A stretch of DNA of 64,000 bases from Eunapius fragilis (GCA_963681505.1 OY811984.1:2278772-2342771); one strand, 5' to 3'; shown: positions 19,911 through 30,484, counted from the first letter of the stretch. Notes: generated by a model from the letters alone, not told the origin. Numbers and translations: made by a program.

Positions 19911-21261
19911 GTATTGCTGCAGTGTATGGAGCAACATTTGCATCCACTAGTTTTGTGTGTGTTTGGTTTCATGTATCCAAGTTGTTGGGAGATTTTCAGC
20001 TTATGGGTGCTTAGTGATCTTTAATTTTTTATTGTGTGCTTTGCCATAAATCCATAAAAGTTAATTCTCATTTATATGCATAAATCGTTATACAAGTGTT
20101 CTGCATTTGAATAGTGATAACCTCCAAACGATTAACAATGGATCCGTGAAAATCGAATACCATTTTTTTCGAACCAACATTGTGAAAATTAGTTGGAAAA
20201 GCATCCATTGCTGGGTAAAGTAAATTGCTATAGAGTTCCATCATCGCCAAGAAGCTTGGCATTGTTTCCTGCCTACTGGACCTAAGTTGTATGCATTCTA
20301 AGTGACGTGGTTCTAACTTTATCGATCTCGAAGCGTCATTGGGTACACTTTTTTCCTGGGCCATTTTGAGCAAGTTTTTATATAAATTTCAATTTCTCTA
20401 CAGACAACTTATTACTATAGGGCCACAATAAGAGTTACGCTCCCAGTAGGCTTAGTTAATGTTTAAAACTCACTTGCAGCTGTTTTTGCCTCGTGCACAG
20501 ATGAGAAGCTAGTGACTGTAATTGATTTCAGCCTGGGTACTATCACGTCGGGGTACAGGACTAATGGTTCTTAAGTAGCATGTGAAGGCTAACACACTTA
20601 GTTTACATGCAAAATCAATATTATGTTATGCGTCGGATTTATAACGTCTTGACAAGATATATAATGACCTTGGTTGAATCAGTTTTTTTCGCAAACTTTA
20701 CCATTAAAAATACAGGAAACAAGTAAAGAAAAACATTCTCTAACGAGGACGTTGGTGGGATATAGGAATTTGAGGCAATGGTGTTGTAAAAAGGAAGAGA
20801 ACAAGGGTTTGGGAAAAGAAAAATGAGACAAAAATCCTATATTTAGCACATGTTAATGTAACAGAACCAAAAGAAATATAGGATTTTTGTCTCATTTTTC
20901 TTTTCCCAAACCCTTATTCTCTTCCTTTTTTAAAAAACCACAATTGCCTGAAATTCCTATATCCCACCAACTTGTTAGAGAATGTTTTTCTTTACTTGTG
21001 TAATTAGAACACATACTAGTCCCTGTACAATTTGCTTGACATATTTACTTGTCTTGGTGTTATAGCCCATTATTTCTATTTTAGAACATATTCATGTAAT
21101 ATTTGATGGCAGTGAATACATTCATAACCAGAAGAACGGTGTGTTTGCAAACCTTGTCTCATTCAGTAGTCATGCAGCAGGTCCTATTAACAAAAATCAC
21201 AATTAATATGTTAAAATCAGCTAAGATGAACACCTTATGGGTTGTATATTTTTATTAATAG
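19911..21261. other. Intron with a palindromic MITE
   Basis: Long intron. The ACAAGTAAA MITE at 20,719-20,999 is its only recognisable content; the rest is AT-rich without coding signal on either strand. Confidence 0.6.
20719..20999. mobile_element. Palindromic MITE, ACAAGTAAA family, copy 4
   Basis: Ends acaagtaaagaaaaacattctc and gagaatgtttttctttacttgt; arms pair with a few changes; centre tatttagcacatgttaatg as in copy 1. Confidence 0.85.
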
Positions 21262-21356
21262 ACAAGAAGAAACTTCTTGATGAGCTCAGAGCATTGACTG
21301 ACAGTCTAGTTCATTCAGAGGCCTGCTTCACCAACAATACTAATGACACACTGCAG
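21262..21356 (+). CDS. RNF213: RNF213-like gene, exon 21
   Basis: Completes Asp from exon 20 and reads KKKLLDELRALTDSLVHSEA, CFTNNTNDTLQ, phase 0 out. Corresponds to the human stretch RLLGTFLNEAGLDAFLLELHEM. Confidence 0.78.
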
Positions 21357-21411
21357 GTTGAGTGGGCGTATGTGATAATTCATTCCATATCATTCACTCA
21401 ATGTTATGTAG

Positions 21412-21521
21412 GTACCAATGATCAAATACTTGAAGGATTTCCCCAAAAATGGTATCCTCACATTCATACCTCATACGATCTGTGTGCGGCATTATGTAGC
21501 CTTCCGTGTTGCCCTGAGACG
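21412..21521 (+). CDS. RNF213: RNF213-like gene, exon 22
   Basis: Reads VPMIKYLKDFPKNGILTFIP, HTICVRHYVAFRVALR plus two bases (cg), before GTATGT; phase matches exon 23 (Arg). By position this is close to where other RNF213 proteins end. Confidence 0.78.
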
Positions 21522-21599
21522 GTATGTTCACCAGTGCTCTAACTGATGAGGGGCAGTGTTATATTAGTGTCTACATTACATCTTCTTCTTTTGCTCTAG

Positions 21600-21961
21600 C
21601 CTGGTTGCAATTGTCCAGCCTTGTGTCACTGATGATGCAAGGGTTATTCAATGGCAGGAGTGTGTTGGAGACATTTGGAACAAGAAACTTCCTCACTTCA
21701 AATATTCCTCTGGAGGTGAAGGGAAGTTTTCGTATACTAAACCATATGGATTTGAAGAATCAAAAGTGAATGATGATCGGTCACTACCTGAAGTTTTGGA
21801 TGATGATGCAGCAGCCACTCAAAGGCCTGAGGACTGTGGTGATACTGATGACACTTGGCACCATGAGGATGATGAATATGACATGCCAGGAGAGGATGCA
21901 AAACATAACAGTGACATAAAGGCAGTCAGTTCAAAGGTTGATGCCACTTCCATGAGAAAAT
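21600..21961 (+). CDS. RNF213: RNF213-like gene, exon 23: end of E3 module plus acidic linker
   Basis: The first 50 residues (LVAIVQPCVTDDARVIQWQE, DIWNKKLPHFKYSSGGEGKF) look like the end of the RNF213 C-terminal domain. The next 65 are strongly acidic and low in complexity (LPEVLDDDAAAT, DTDDTWHHEDDEYDMPGED), a flexible linker. The exon ends with one base (t) before GTAAGT. Instead of a stop, the frame goes on into the SAM exons. Confidence 0.8.
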
Positions 21962-22020
21962 GTAAGTTATCATTAATCGGCTGAATTGTTCTTATGTTCC
22001 TTGTATATCTAATTGGACAG

Positions 22021-22071
22021 CAAAAAAGGAAATACAGATGTTGCCATCATTGCCTCTTGCTATTGAAAAAG
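22021..22071 (+). CDS. RNF213: RNF213-like gene, exon 24 (mini-exon to SAM part)
   Basis: 51-nt exon, (S)KKEIQMLPSLPLAIEK plus one g, between ttggacag and GTATTT. Phase 1 at both sides, the same phases that border the two SAM exons. This is the symmetric phase that allows exon duplication or shuffling. Confidence 0.72.
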
Positions 22072-22127
22072 GTATTTGTGTAAACTTGTACATCATTTTA
22101 ATTTTTATTCTATTCATTTCCGAACAG

Positions 22128-22586
22128 AAGCTGAATACCTTAAGGAACTGGCCAAGAATCACTCTGTAGATGATGTAGCTGATTTCTTGCACACAAACAG
22201 AATGGACCAGTACATTGGTAGCTTCAAAGAGGAAGAGATTGATGGAATTATGCTTGTGGAATATGCAGATGATATACTAAATGACCTGGGAGTGTCAAGT
22301 CCTCTCCATTGTTTTAAGATCCAGTACCTCTTCAAGCGTTTGCTCCAGAAAACTCCAACCACACATTCTCAGGCCATTGTAAATGAATTCTTAGCTGAAA
22401 ACAAGATGGATAAGTATGGACAAAAGTTTGTTGATGAAGGTATTGATGGAGACATGCTGCTTGAGATCCTTCAACTGGACACTAAAGTTAGCGCTCGCAT
22501 TCTTGATGAGCTGGGAATAAAAAGGAATATAGATATTCTCAGGATCAGGAAGAAGTTCATACCATCAGCTCATGCTATTGATGAAG
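22128..22586 (+). CDS. RNF213: RNF213-like gene, exon 25: SAM-like modules 1 and 2
   Basis: Symmetric phase 1-1 exon. Module 1 (HSVDDVADFLHTNRMDQYIG, EEEIDGIMLVEYADDILNDLG) has the SAM pattern: W/V..V..FL, M..Y...F....IDG..L, D.L..LG, K.......L. Module 2 starts at AIVNEFLAENKMDKYGQKFV and has DEGIDGDMLLEILQLD and ILDELGI. SAM domains form homo- and hetero-oligomers and sometimes bind RNA or ubiquitin-pathway partners. At the C-terminus of an RNF213-like protein they would offer a new oligomerisation surface. Confidence 0.82.
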
Positions 22587-22638
22587 GTATTTGTGTAAAT
22601 CATTTTAAATTGATTCTATTAATTTTATTTCCTAACAG

Positions 22639-23069
22639 AAACTGCACTGGCACAGAAACATTCTGTTGATGACATAGCTGAATTCCTGCACAAAAACAGA
22701 ATGGACCAGTACATTGAATGCTTCAAAAATGAAGGGATTGATGGAGTTATGCTTGTGGGAGCTGCAGATGATGTACTAAACGACCTGGGAGTGTCCAGTC
22801 CCCTCCATTGTTTTATGATCCAGTACCTCTTCAAACGTTTGCTCCAGAAAACTCCAACCGCGCATGTTGTAAAAGACTTCTCAGCTGCAAACAAGGTGGG
22901 TACGTATGTACAAAAGCTTGCAGAGAAAGGTGTTGATGGAGACATGCTACTTGAGATCCTTCAACTGGAAACTAATGTTGGTGCACGAATTCTTCTAGAG
23001 CTAGATATTAAAAGAGTAGATGCACAGAAGATTAAGAAGTGGCTCAAACCATCGGACAATTCCAAGTAA
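22639..23069 (+). CDS. RNF213: RNF213-like gene, last exon 26: SAM-like modules 3 and 4, stop
   Basis: A second copy of exon 25. HSVDDIAEFLHKNRMDQYIE and EGIDGVMLVGAADDVLNDLG mirror module 1; VVKDFSAANKVGTYVQKLAE and KGVDGDMLLEILQLETNVGA mirror module 2. It ends IKKWLKPSDNSK and TAA at 23,067. The preceding introns of both SAM exons also begin alike (gaaggtatttgtgtaaa), so exon and intron were duplicated together. Phase from exon 24 onward is unbroken. Confidence 0.85.
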
Positions 23070-23605
23070 TAATATTGGACATTTGTTCACTCTACAAATT
23101 GATTTTTGTACTCCAATATGGAATAAAATTAATGAGGCTGTGCTTTGTAAAGCAAAAACTACACTGTATATTGAACATACGTATGTGATAATTTTGCACA
23201 TGCAACTCCATGTAAAAATAGAAATAGGCACATATTTATGTACATGCATATTTTTCAATATATCGTTGCATAAAAGGACATTGATGTTGTTGGTCCTTAC
23301 AAACGTAGGCAGGTCACCCTTGCCGCTGTCACATTATTCTCCATCAACCTCAAGTCTGATGTGTCCACAAGCAACAAAGCACATTTCCAATACCTCACAA
23401 CACAGAGATACAGCTCATGAAGGTAATTGGCAACAAGGGCACAGAGTTAGCCAGTTGGGACTGCCCTCACTCATTCAATTATTGACCAAAATCTTTGTAT
23501 TACTCATCATCACAAACACACGAGCATGCAACTTTTATAAGCATCCACGAACTACGGTAGTAGTTCCTATATAGGAATTGACCCGGGTCGTAAATTTAAA
23601 AACGC
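23070..23605. other. Intergenic, stem-loop repeat scrap at the right edge
   Basis: No recognisable gene. At 23,548-23,590, read on the - strand, is the 3' end of the stem-loop-tailed family (acccgggtcaattcctatataggaactact, then gtagtt). It abuts the kinase fragment. Confidence 0.55.
23122..23127 (+). promoter_or_regulatory. Poly(A) signal AATAAA of the RNF213-like gene
   Basis: AATAAA 53 bases after the stop at 23,069, followed by AT-rich sequence. It is the first canonical signal downstream and supports the gene ending after the SAM exons. Confidence 0.6.
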
Positions 23606-23882
23606 GCCATGAGCTTGAAGAACCCATCATCCACAGAGATGTGAGTTCAGCTAATGTACTTCTGAAGGCAATGGCCAACAACAGGTGGAAAGCCAAACTA
23701 TCAGACTTCGGGTCTGGCCAATTGGGCCAAGGAAGCTGTTACCATGGGGGAGGGTGCCATAGTGTACACAGCCCCAGAGGCATACCCTGTTCACACAACT
23801 TCTAGTGTCAAGCCACCACCACAGACCACGAAAATTGATGTGTATAGTTATGGTCAGGTAGTGATGTATGGTACAGTTGCCT
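23606..23882 (+). pseudogene. Protein kinase catalytic-domain fragment, frameshifted
   Basis: The frame reads HELEEPIIHRDVSSANVLLK, NRWKAKLSDFGS, i.e. the catalytic loop (HRDVxxxNVLL) and the DFG magnesium site. After a one-base shift near 23,711 it continues ANWAKEAVTMGEGAIVYTAP, EAYPVHTT, ...KIDVYSYGQVVMYGTVA with the APE and DxYSxG motifs, then a stop. No N-lobe, no VAIK lysine and no C-lobe end are present. It looks like the tyrosine-kinase-like families abundant in sponges. A retrocopy or gene scrap, not an active kinase. Confidence 0.72.
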
Positions 23883-24373
23883 AAAATGCTTATGAGATTA
23901 TTGTAGACCTCTTCTATAATGAGGGTACCTGTTCATTCTCTGTTAATACATATGCAACTAAGGGGTCATTTTGATGAGTTGGCACTCTAAATGTTTCAGA
24001 ATCTAAACAAATACTGATTGCTGATGCAGTGTGCCAACATATCCAACAAACATGTGCAAATCAATGTGTATAGTGGATGCAACATTATGTTGTACTGTGC
24101 AAATTGGTACATGTATAAGCGATTAGAATTATTCTCACCTCGATCAATTCCCCAAGTCCTTCCCAACAATATGAAGTCATAGTTGCACAAGGTTTCATCA
24201 GTGCTCTTTCAGTAGCATGTAGCCTAATCTAGCTACATTTGATCATTGAGAATAAGGAGGAATCAAGCTTTAAAATACAGGGCATACTAGCACCATATCA
24301 CAAGCATAAAATATTGGCATTCAAAGAGGTAATCCCTGTAAGCTAAGTATGCACACCTCCCCTCACTCTATAG

Positions 24374-24954
24374 ACAAAGAGAAAAATCCAGCGAAGCAAC
24401 AAGTGATAGAACTGGATCCTCCGATTGAATTGGTGTTCAGAGGTGGGCATTAGCACCTTCTTTGTCCTTTCAGTTCTTTGCAATAAGGGGAGAGGATCAA
24501 CAGGATTTGGAGAAAACTAAATTCTAAAAATGATATCTTGAACTATGCACAGGTCCCTTCACCAATGTAGTCACCTCCTTGCTGAAACTTAAGAACCCAA
24601 AAACAAACACAATTCTCTACAAAGTGAAGACAACAGCACCAAAGCATTATTGTGTACAACCAAACAGGGGTGTTCTGAATGTTGGAGAAGAAGCTTCAGT
24701 TTCTGGTAATGACAGTCCTGTGTTTGTATGGTGTTTCCTTTTGTCTTGGAACACAGTGTTCCAGGTTTTAAAATCAAACACTCTGTTAATAGTGAGGCTA
24801 CAGCCTATTGACCTGTCCCTAACTGGCCCGGAGAGGATCAAACACAAGTTCATGGTGCAGACAATGTTTGCACCATTGGATTTCATGCCAGAGCAGTTAG
24901 ATGCTGCAGTGAGTTGATAAATACACGTTGTGCTGAATCACACACGCACACACA

Positions 24955-25025
<71 letters not shown>

Positions 25026-25458
25026 TTTATTGTTATCCCGCTGTACCCCTTTTCTTCCCCTTTAGGCTATATATACACCACCTTAACACATCCTTGAAAT
25101 GGCCTCTAACCCTAACCCTTTGCTCTGGGCAAACTAGAAATATAAGTAAATTTGTTTTAATGCATCACAAACATGCATGGGCTGTTGGATTTCTGCACGG
25201 TCGAATTTCTGTACACCGGTGTGTACATGTACAAGGACATTAGACATTAAAGGGATAGAAGCACATGTTTCTATTCCCAATCAGCATTGTTACACTGGCT
25301 AAAGAGTAAAGTTGTCTTAGTGAGCTCTCTTCCTAAGTGATGATGATTTTTTTTTGTTTGCCTCAGTGGAAGTCAGCTTGCAAAGATGTTCTGATGGACT
25401 GAATTGCGTTTTTGATGAACCACCTGCTATGGCTGGAAGTTATGAGACCCCTGTCCTG
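24374..25458 (+). pseudogene. VAP: VAP (VAMP-associated protein) MSP-domain exons with a stop
   Basis: Four exons with matching phases: 24,374-24,442 (QQVIELDPPIELVFRG), 24,553-24,705 (PFTNVVTSLLKLKNPKTNTI, YKVKTTAPKHYCVQPNRG), 24,793-24,908 (LQPIDLSLTGPERIKHKFMV, QTMFAPLDF) and 25,367-25,458. The KVKTTAPxxYCVxPNxG and KHKFMVQxMFAP strings are diagnostic of VAPA/VAPB, the ER tail-anchored proteins that bind FFAT motifs. In exon 4, WKSACKDVLMD runs into a TGA at 25,400; the family's SKLxCVF continues in another frame (NCVFDEP). Neither a start exon nor the coiled coil and C-terminal membrane anchor were found. Either a broken copy or a local sequence error. Confidence 0.75.
24955..25021. repeat. 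(CA)n microsatellite
   Basis: CA repeat with one early interruption, in the intron before the last VAP exon. Confidence 0.95.
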
Positions 25459-25489
25459 GTAAATACACACAGATACATGTATTGGTTGT

Positions 25490-25622
25490 GGAAGGGATGA
25501 GGTGGAGGTATAGGATGTGGAAGGGATGAGGTGGAGGTATAGGGTGTGGAAGGGATGAGGTGGAGGTATAGGTATGAGGTGGAGGTATAGGATGAGTAAG
25601 GGATGAGGTGGAGGTATATGGG
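25490..25622. repeat. Minisatellite, about 29-bp unit
   Basis: Four to five tandem copies of ggaagggatgaggtggaggt plus atagg/tgt, the third shortened. It lies just after the VAP exons. Confidence 0.85.
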
Positions 25623-26258
25623 GTTGGGTCAATTCACACAAAATTGTACCACCCTGAATGAATCATGCTCTCATATTGACATACCACTTACATAAAATAT
25701 GCTCAACAAAATTCCCATACATGTTTATATAACATGGCTTGCTGAATAATTAATTATTTTGGTGAACTTTGTCAACTGATACATGTGTAGTTTGAGTCCT
25801 AACATGCTCAAGTTTGGGCCTTTTGCACACAACAAAGCAGGTTATAGAGTGGCTATTGCAAGTAAACTTAGTTTAATTAATGTTAATACGTTAATGTTGT
25901 TATGAATTTTTCATGAGTTTTGAAGGTAGCAAAAACTAACATCCTCCATTTCTCACCATTTGTGCTATTACCCTTAAGGCACTTAGCTTGACAGCTTTTG
26001 GGGGGATCAACTACTGGACTGTTATACCAGTTAAATGACTAGTAGCCATTCTGTTTCTTTGTTGGTAGTTTGCATAGTCACTGTACGATTTGAAGGGTTA
26101 CAGAATTAAGTGGGGATGTGGTACAAAGATCAATTGCTGCAGACCTACCCAACTCAGTTAGGGATAAGGATATCGGCAGACGTGTTGCCGTGCTTTGCAT
26201 AAATTTTAATAACCTTTATTAACTAAGCATATGTTTTTCAATATTTAATTCTTCACAG
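25623..26258. other. AT-rich spacer, nothing recognised
   Basis: No coding, repeat or RNA signal that I can support on either strand. Confidence 0.5.
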
Positions 26259-26406
26259 GAAACACCCATAGAAGGATGTACTGATGGTGTGAGCTTACAA
26301 GATGGGACACGCTTTTTTCCCCGTGGACCAGATAAAGGTTACTTCTGCCTGCTAGAACACCTGGTGCCTGACCAAAGGATGATGCCAGACAACAAAAGTA
26401 ACAGTT
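26259..26406 (+). CDS. CYLD: CYLD-type CAP-Gly C-terminal half exon (orphan copy)
   Basis: 148-nt exon with the same boundaries as 29,474-29,621 (cttcacag | gaaa..., ...aacagtt | gtaagt). It reads EGCTDGVSLQDGTRFFPRGP, DKGYFCLLEHLVPDQRMMP. GCTDG...RYF..G..KG.F is the second half of a CAP-Gly domain of the CYLD kind. The first half that should precede it is not found upstream, and the usual aromatic/Cys (RYFTC) is changed to RFFPR. Likely a duplicated, orphaned exon. Confidence 0.65.
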
Positions 26407-27296
26407 GTAAGTTGTGTCATTATTGCACTCGTTGCTAGAGGCCATTCATAGTGCTGGAAAACTAGTTTTAAAAAAAGGCTATTAGGATGAATAAAACTAG
26501 GTTTCAATGTGAAAAGGCACATGTACCTTTTAGCGTGCCCCGGGTGTAGCTTTGCAATGCATATTGTAGTGATAGTATAATTGACGAATGGACAATGACG
26601 TGTTGTCACGTGACTAGGGACATTGCAATGCTCGCTAGCTAGTGTGTTAACTGTTATTGCATCATTGTACCATTGAGTGTAGATATATTAGACATGGCAA
26701 CATGTACTACTGCACATATTGGTAAACTCTTACTATCCAGTCAGTATCATCCATAGGCTACAAATGCATTCATGGCTTGAATGTTATGAGCTATGTGCAC
26801 AACTTTCTGGCATGGCAATGTAAATTGTTACATTGGAGTCATATGCACTACATTTCTTTCTCTTTTTTGCATCACTACAGTCTTTAAACTTGTCTAAAGC
26901 TAACTCCTCTTTAGTTTACTAGTTTCCTGGGTGTCATCATATGTGTTCCTATTGTTTCAGTAACGTACATATACAGTATAATTAGTACAATCAAATATTG
27001 GGGACAGTTATCGACAAAGTGAAGTTATAAAAATGTTTTGTTTGAGTCATTGTAACTTTGGAATGATTAGTGTTATCAACTTCCTATTTTCAACATGTCG
27101 TATACCATACCGTTTCTCTGTGTATAATTTTTATTTGTCCCTTAATATACCTATTCTGCCACATGCAATCCCTTATGATCTTTTTCAACTAATAGAGCAA
27201 GCAAAGGTCCATTAGCATAACCAATTCTTAGGGGAAGTTTTTTAAAATCAGGAAGTGTTAGTGGAGGAGAGGGATTGGTACATACATCCTGCTTAG
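26407..27296. other. AT-rich spacer, nothing recognised
   Basis: Intronic or intergenic. The stretch gcacatgtaccttttagcgtgccccgg...gatagtataattgacgaatgg is similar to 28,115-28,150 (gtagtgatagtgtaattgacgaatgggc), again showing local duplication in this region. Confidence 0.5.
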
Positions 27297-27670
27297 CATT
27301 TGATGCAAGTCAGATACTTCACCTGTCCAGATGACAATGGTCTGTTTTTGTCACTGGCTGCAGTAGCCAAACAGCCAGATTGGTTGAAGCTTCAGTACCA
27401 TCCAAAGAGAGATACTCCTAAACCTACAGAAGGAAAGCAAAAAGATCAGGATATTGCTCCCATACCAGCAAAGAGAGCTATCAAAGAACAATTTCATGCA
27501 TCATCATCAGTAGTACTAATGGTGGCATTAACCAGCTGCCTAATGGAACCAGGGTGGTCATTATGTCAAAGGTTGGGAAGAAAGTCAAAGGGACAGTCAG
27601 GTGGGCGGGACATCTTCCTCTTGAAAATGAAGGCCCAAAGGAGACGATACCTGTATATGGTGTAGAAACT
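27297..27670 (+). CDS. CYLD: CYLD-type exon: end of one CAP-Gly and start of another, frame break inside
   Basis: The first part, HLMQVRYFTCPDDNGLFLSL, AAVAKQPDWLKLQYHP, is the end of a CAP-Gly domain. After a Lys/Pro linker the frame shifts between about 27,485 and 27,530. It then reads LPNGTRVVIMSKVGKKVKGT, VRWAGHLPLENEGPKETIPV, YGVET, the first half of a second CAP-Gly, to a GTAAGT donor. CYLD is a Lys63/Met1 deubiquitinase with three CAP-Gly domains before its USP domain. No USP catalytic domain is visible in the window. Confidence 0.65.
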
Positions 27671-28966
27671 GTAAGTTATTGCTGATAGTCCAGCTAATTG
27701 TGATTCTCCATTTTACTCCATTGGTTTATAGCTCAAGGCCATTGTGGCCCTTACCCATCTAGCTAGTAGTTTATTTAAAAAGTGAGAGAGCAAAGGCTAA
27801 TATCAATGATATTGCCAATTATGACTCATTACTGAGACATATCCCACCTGTGGGCTTAGAACGTGCTAGTGTTGTGAATACAATATTAGAGAGCGAAGGC
27901 AAGTTGCAGGCTATTTCTTCAACTAATGCATGGCCCAAAGTGGTCATGCCAGTGAGATGGGAGAACAGGCCAAAGCATTCAATATTGATGAGATGAGTGC
28001 TCTAAGAGGCTTCCCATTGGTTATGGAAGTGCTTAAGGGGTGGGTAATTATAAAACTACTTAGCAGCCATCTATCAAGATGAGCCACCCACATCAGGAGT
28101 GAAGTTATACTGTCTCCTTTGTAGTGATAGTGTAATTGACGAATGGGCTGTGGTGTGTAATCATGTGACTAATGACATCGTGATGCTGGCTAGAGTGTTC
28201 ACTTTATCACTGCACAATTGAGTGTACCAATGTATTAAGAATACTAGACACAACAACGCGTACAACAACATGGCAATATTACCTACATATACAAGTGACT
28301 CACTTGTCTTCACAAATTATGATTTGCATGATAAGGATATAAGGATTAAACATTTTCAATACTAAATAGCTGTTATAGTTATGTGTGTGTGTGTGTGTGT
28401 GTGTATGTGTGTTTGTTGGGGTGGGGTACTTCAGACATGCTATAGATTTCAGGAATATACACTCGCTTGATTGTACATTGGATTATGATGGTCTCATGAA
28501 TGCACTTGATAGCCACCTGCTGACCTCAGAACTTTCCTTCCTTAACATATCCCCATGCCCCTCCTCTTAATGACCTCAATGTTATCTGACATGGTCCATC
28601 CAGAATGCCTGTTACAAGTGTGAAACTACTTAAGTAGTGCTAGACATTTAATGAATACAAATTTTTACCAGTACATAATTAGTAATTCAAACGATTTGTG
28701 TAAAAAGGTGCATAATTAGTCTTGAAATGAGGATGTCCTTGTCAGTTAGTGAAACTTGAAGCTTGTTTGGCATACCATATTATTTTAACCGCCGTCTGGT
28801 CATGGAAAAGGTTTTATTCCCCAAACAATGGTAGAGCTAGATGAGCCAACAAACGATTCTAACATTAGCGCCAAAAGCACACCATGTCCTACAGATGTCA
28901 TGTGTGTGGAGTGAAATAAAAAGTGGCATAGCTCTGTGCATAATTTTATTCTTGTATCTTTATCAG
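27671..28966. other. Spacer with partial duplication of the next exon
   Basis: 28,800-28,900 (gtcatggaaaaggttttattcc...caatggtagagctagatgagc...) repeats 29,040-29,130 of the following exon with substitutions, so a partial exon copy lies just upstream of it. A short (GT)n sits at 28,383-28,405. Confidence 0.6.
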
Positions 28967-29398
28967 GATGTCTATGTCAGCAGTAAAGACTTTGAACCTG
29001 CTATTTTTCTGATAGGCAGACCACACTTCACCACTAGTACTGGTCATGGCAGAGTTTTTATTCCTCAAACAATGGTAGAGCTAGATGAGCCAATAAAACA
29101 TTCTGACATTAGTACCAAAAGCACAGCATGTACTACCGATCAACTTAAGGAAGTTGGGGTGGATTATAAGGAAAGCAGACGAGCAGCTTTGGAGTATGAA
29201 AAGCAAAAGTCAGCTGCAGCATTGGCCAAAGACCTGGGACCAGAGGTAGCAGGACAGACCAATACTAAAGGACCAATACCACAACTAGGAGTTGGATCTG
29301 CTGTCACGATTCCTAATATCAGTCCTCCCATGTGTGGAATCATTAGATGGATAGGTACGATACCACAAGTACAAGGATATGTAGCAGGTGTTGAACTG
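28967..29398 (+). CDS. CYLD: CYLD-type exon with first half of a CAP-Gly domain
   Basis: 144 codons, phase 0 at both ends (tatcag | gatgtc ... gaactg | gtaagt). A charged, Ala/Lys-rich linker (YKESRRAALEYEKQKSAAAL) is followed by LGVGSAVTIPNISPPMCGII, RWIGTIPQVQGYVAGVEL. The G.I.WIG..P...G...GVEL string is the first half of a CYLD-type CAP-Gly. The following exon supplies the second half. Confidence 0.75.
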
Positions 29399-29473
29399 GT
29401 AAGTCACCTATAAAATGCTTGAACACATGTATAAATTTGTAATAGCCTACAATAAATGTTTAAGTCTTCACAG

Positions 29474-29621
29474 GAAATACCCATGGAAGGATGTACTGAT
29501 GGTGTATGGTTACAAGATGGGATACGTTATTTTACCTGTGGACCACATAGAGGTTACTTCTGCCTGCTAGAACACCTGCTGCCTGACCAAAGGATGATGC
29601 CAGAAACCAAAAGTAACAGTT
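29474..29621 (+). CDS. CYLD: CYLD-type exon with second half of the CAP-Gly domain
   Basis: From ttcacag; EIPMEGCTDGVWLQDGIRYF, TCGPHRGYFCLLEHLLPDQR. It joins 28,967-29,398 in phase 0 to give a full CAP-Gly. It is better conserved than its copy at 26,259 (RYFTC kept). One base is left before GTAAGT; no further exon is found before the LTR element at 30.5 kb. Confidence 0.72.
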
Positions 29622-30484
29622 GTAAGTTGTGATATTATTGCACTCATTGCTACCTTTCCAACTGAGGCCATTCATTGCGGGGGAATACATGTACTATTGG
29701 GATTATTTTTAAAAGGGAAAAGGAAAAATTAGTGTATCAATCTATTAGTGTGCCCCAGGCATAGCTTTGCAATGGCATGTTGATGTAAATGAAATCCACT
29801 CCCACTGTGATATCCAGAGGTCGTGACCTTTCAAGAAGCTTGTATACTGTCCCAGATGATGGAATGTCCATTGCATTGATGGTTTAGTAGTTTGCATCTG
29901 TGTTCATTAGACATTTTGAACCTCTGTTGGATGAATTTCTGAGTGAGCTGTCACAGCTATGCCATGACACGTGTACATGTGTCTGCTAGCTATCACACCC
30001 ATCATCCTCACATTATTCAGGTGTCTTTATATCTGGCCTGCGTGGACAGTGTTCAGCAGTGCATAAGCATGTAGAAGTAATGGCTGCTTGTCAAGTAAAC
30101 TATTCGCTCATTTAGGTCTTTCTACACATATGCTGCAGTGTACACCAATCACATCGGTCCCAAAAAAAAGGTATAAATAAATCTAAATGGGATTGTTGCA
30201 GTGAAAAAGGACCTAACGCAATATTATAAACTTTTCCAGCATGGAGCATCAAAGGTGATGCGTGCAATTCAAATGTATGCACAATTCATAGATGTCTCTT
30301 AGAATATCATATAATTTGATATGTCTTAGGGCCCTTTTCACTGTAGCAATCTCAAATGTTTTACTGGTAAGAGTTCATTGTGCAGCTGGGGGCCTAATAA
30401 TTCCTTCCAGCAGCATGCAATTGGCACAATTCCACTAAACAAATGTTGTAATATATCGAATTTTGAACACGCACAAGAGTTATA
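29622..30484. other. Spacer, nothing recognised
   Basis: AT-rich; no coding frame or repeat that I can support. Confidence 0.5.
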
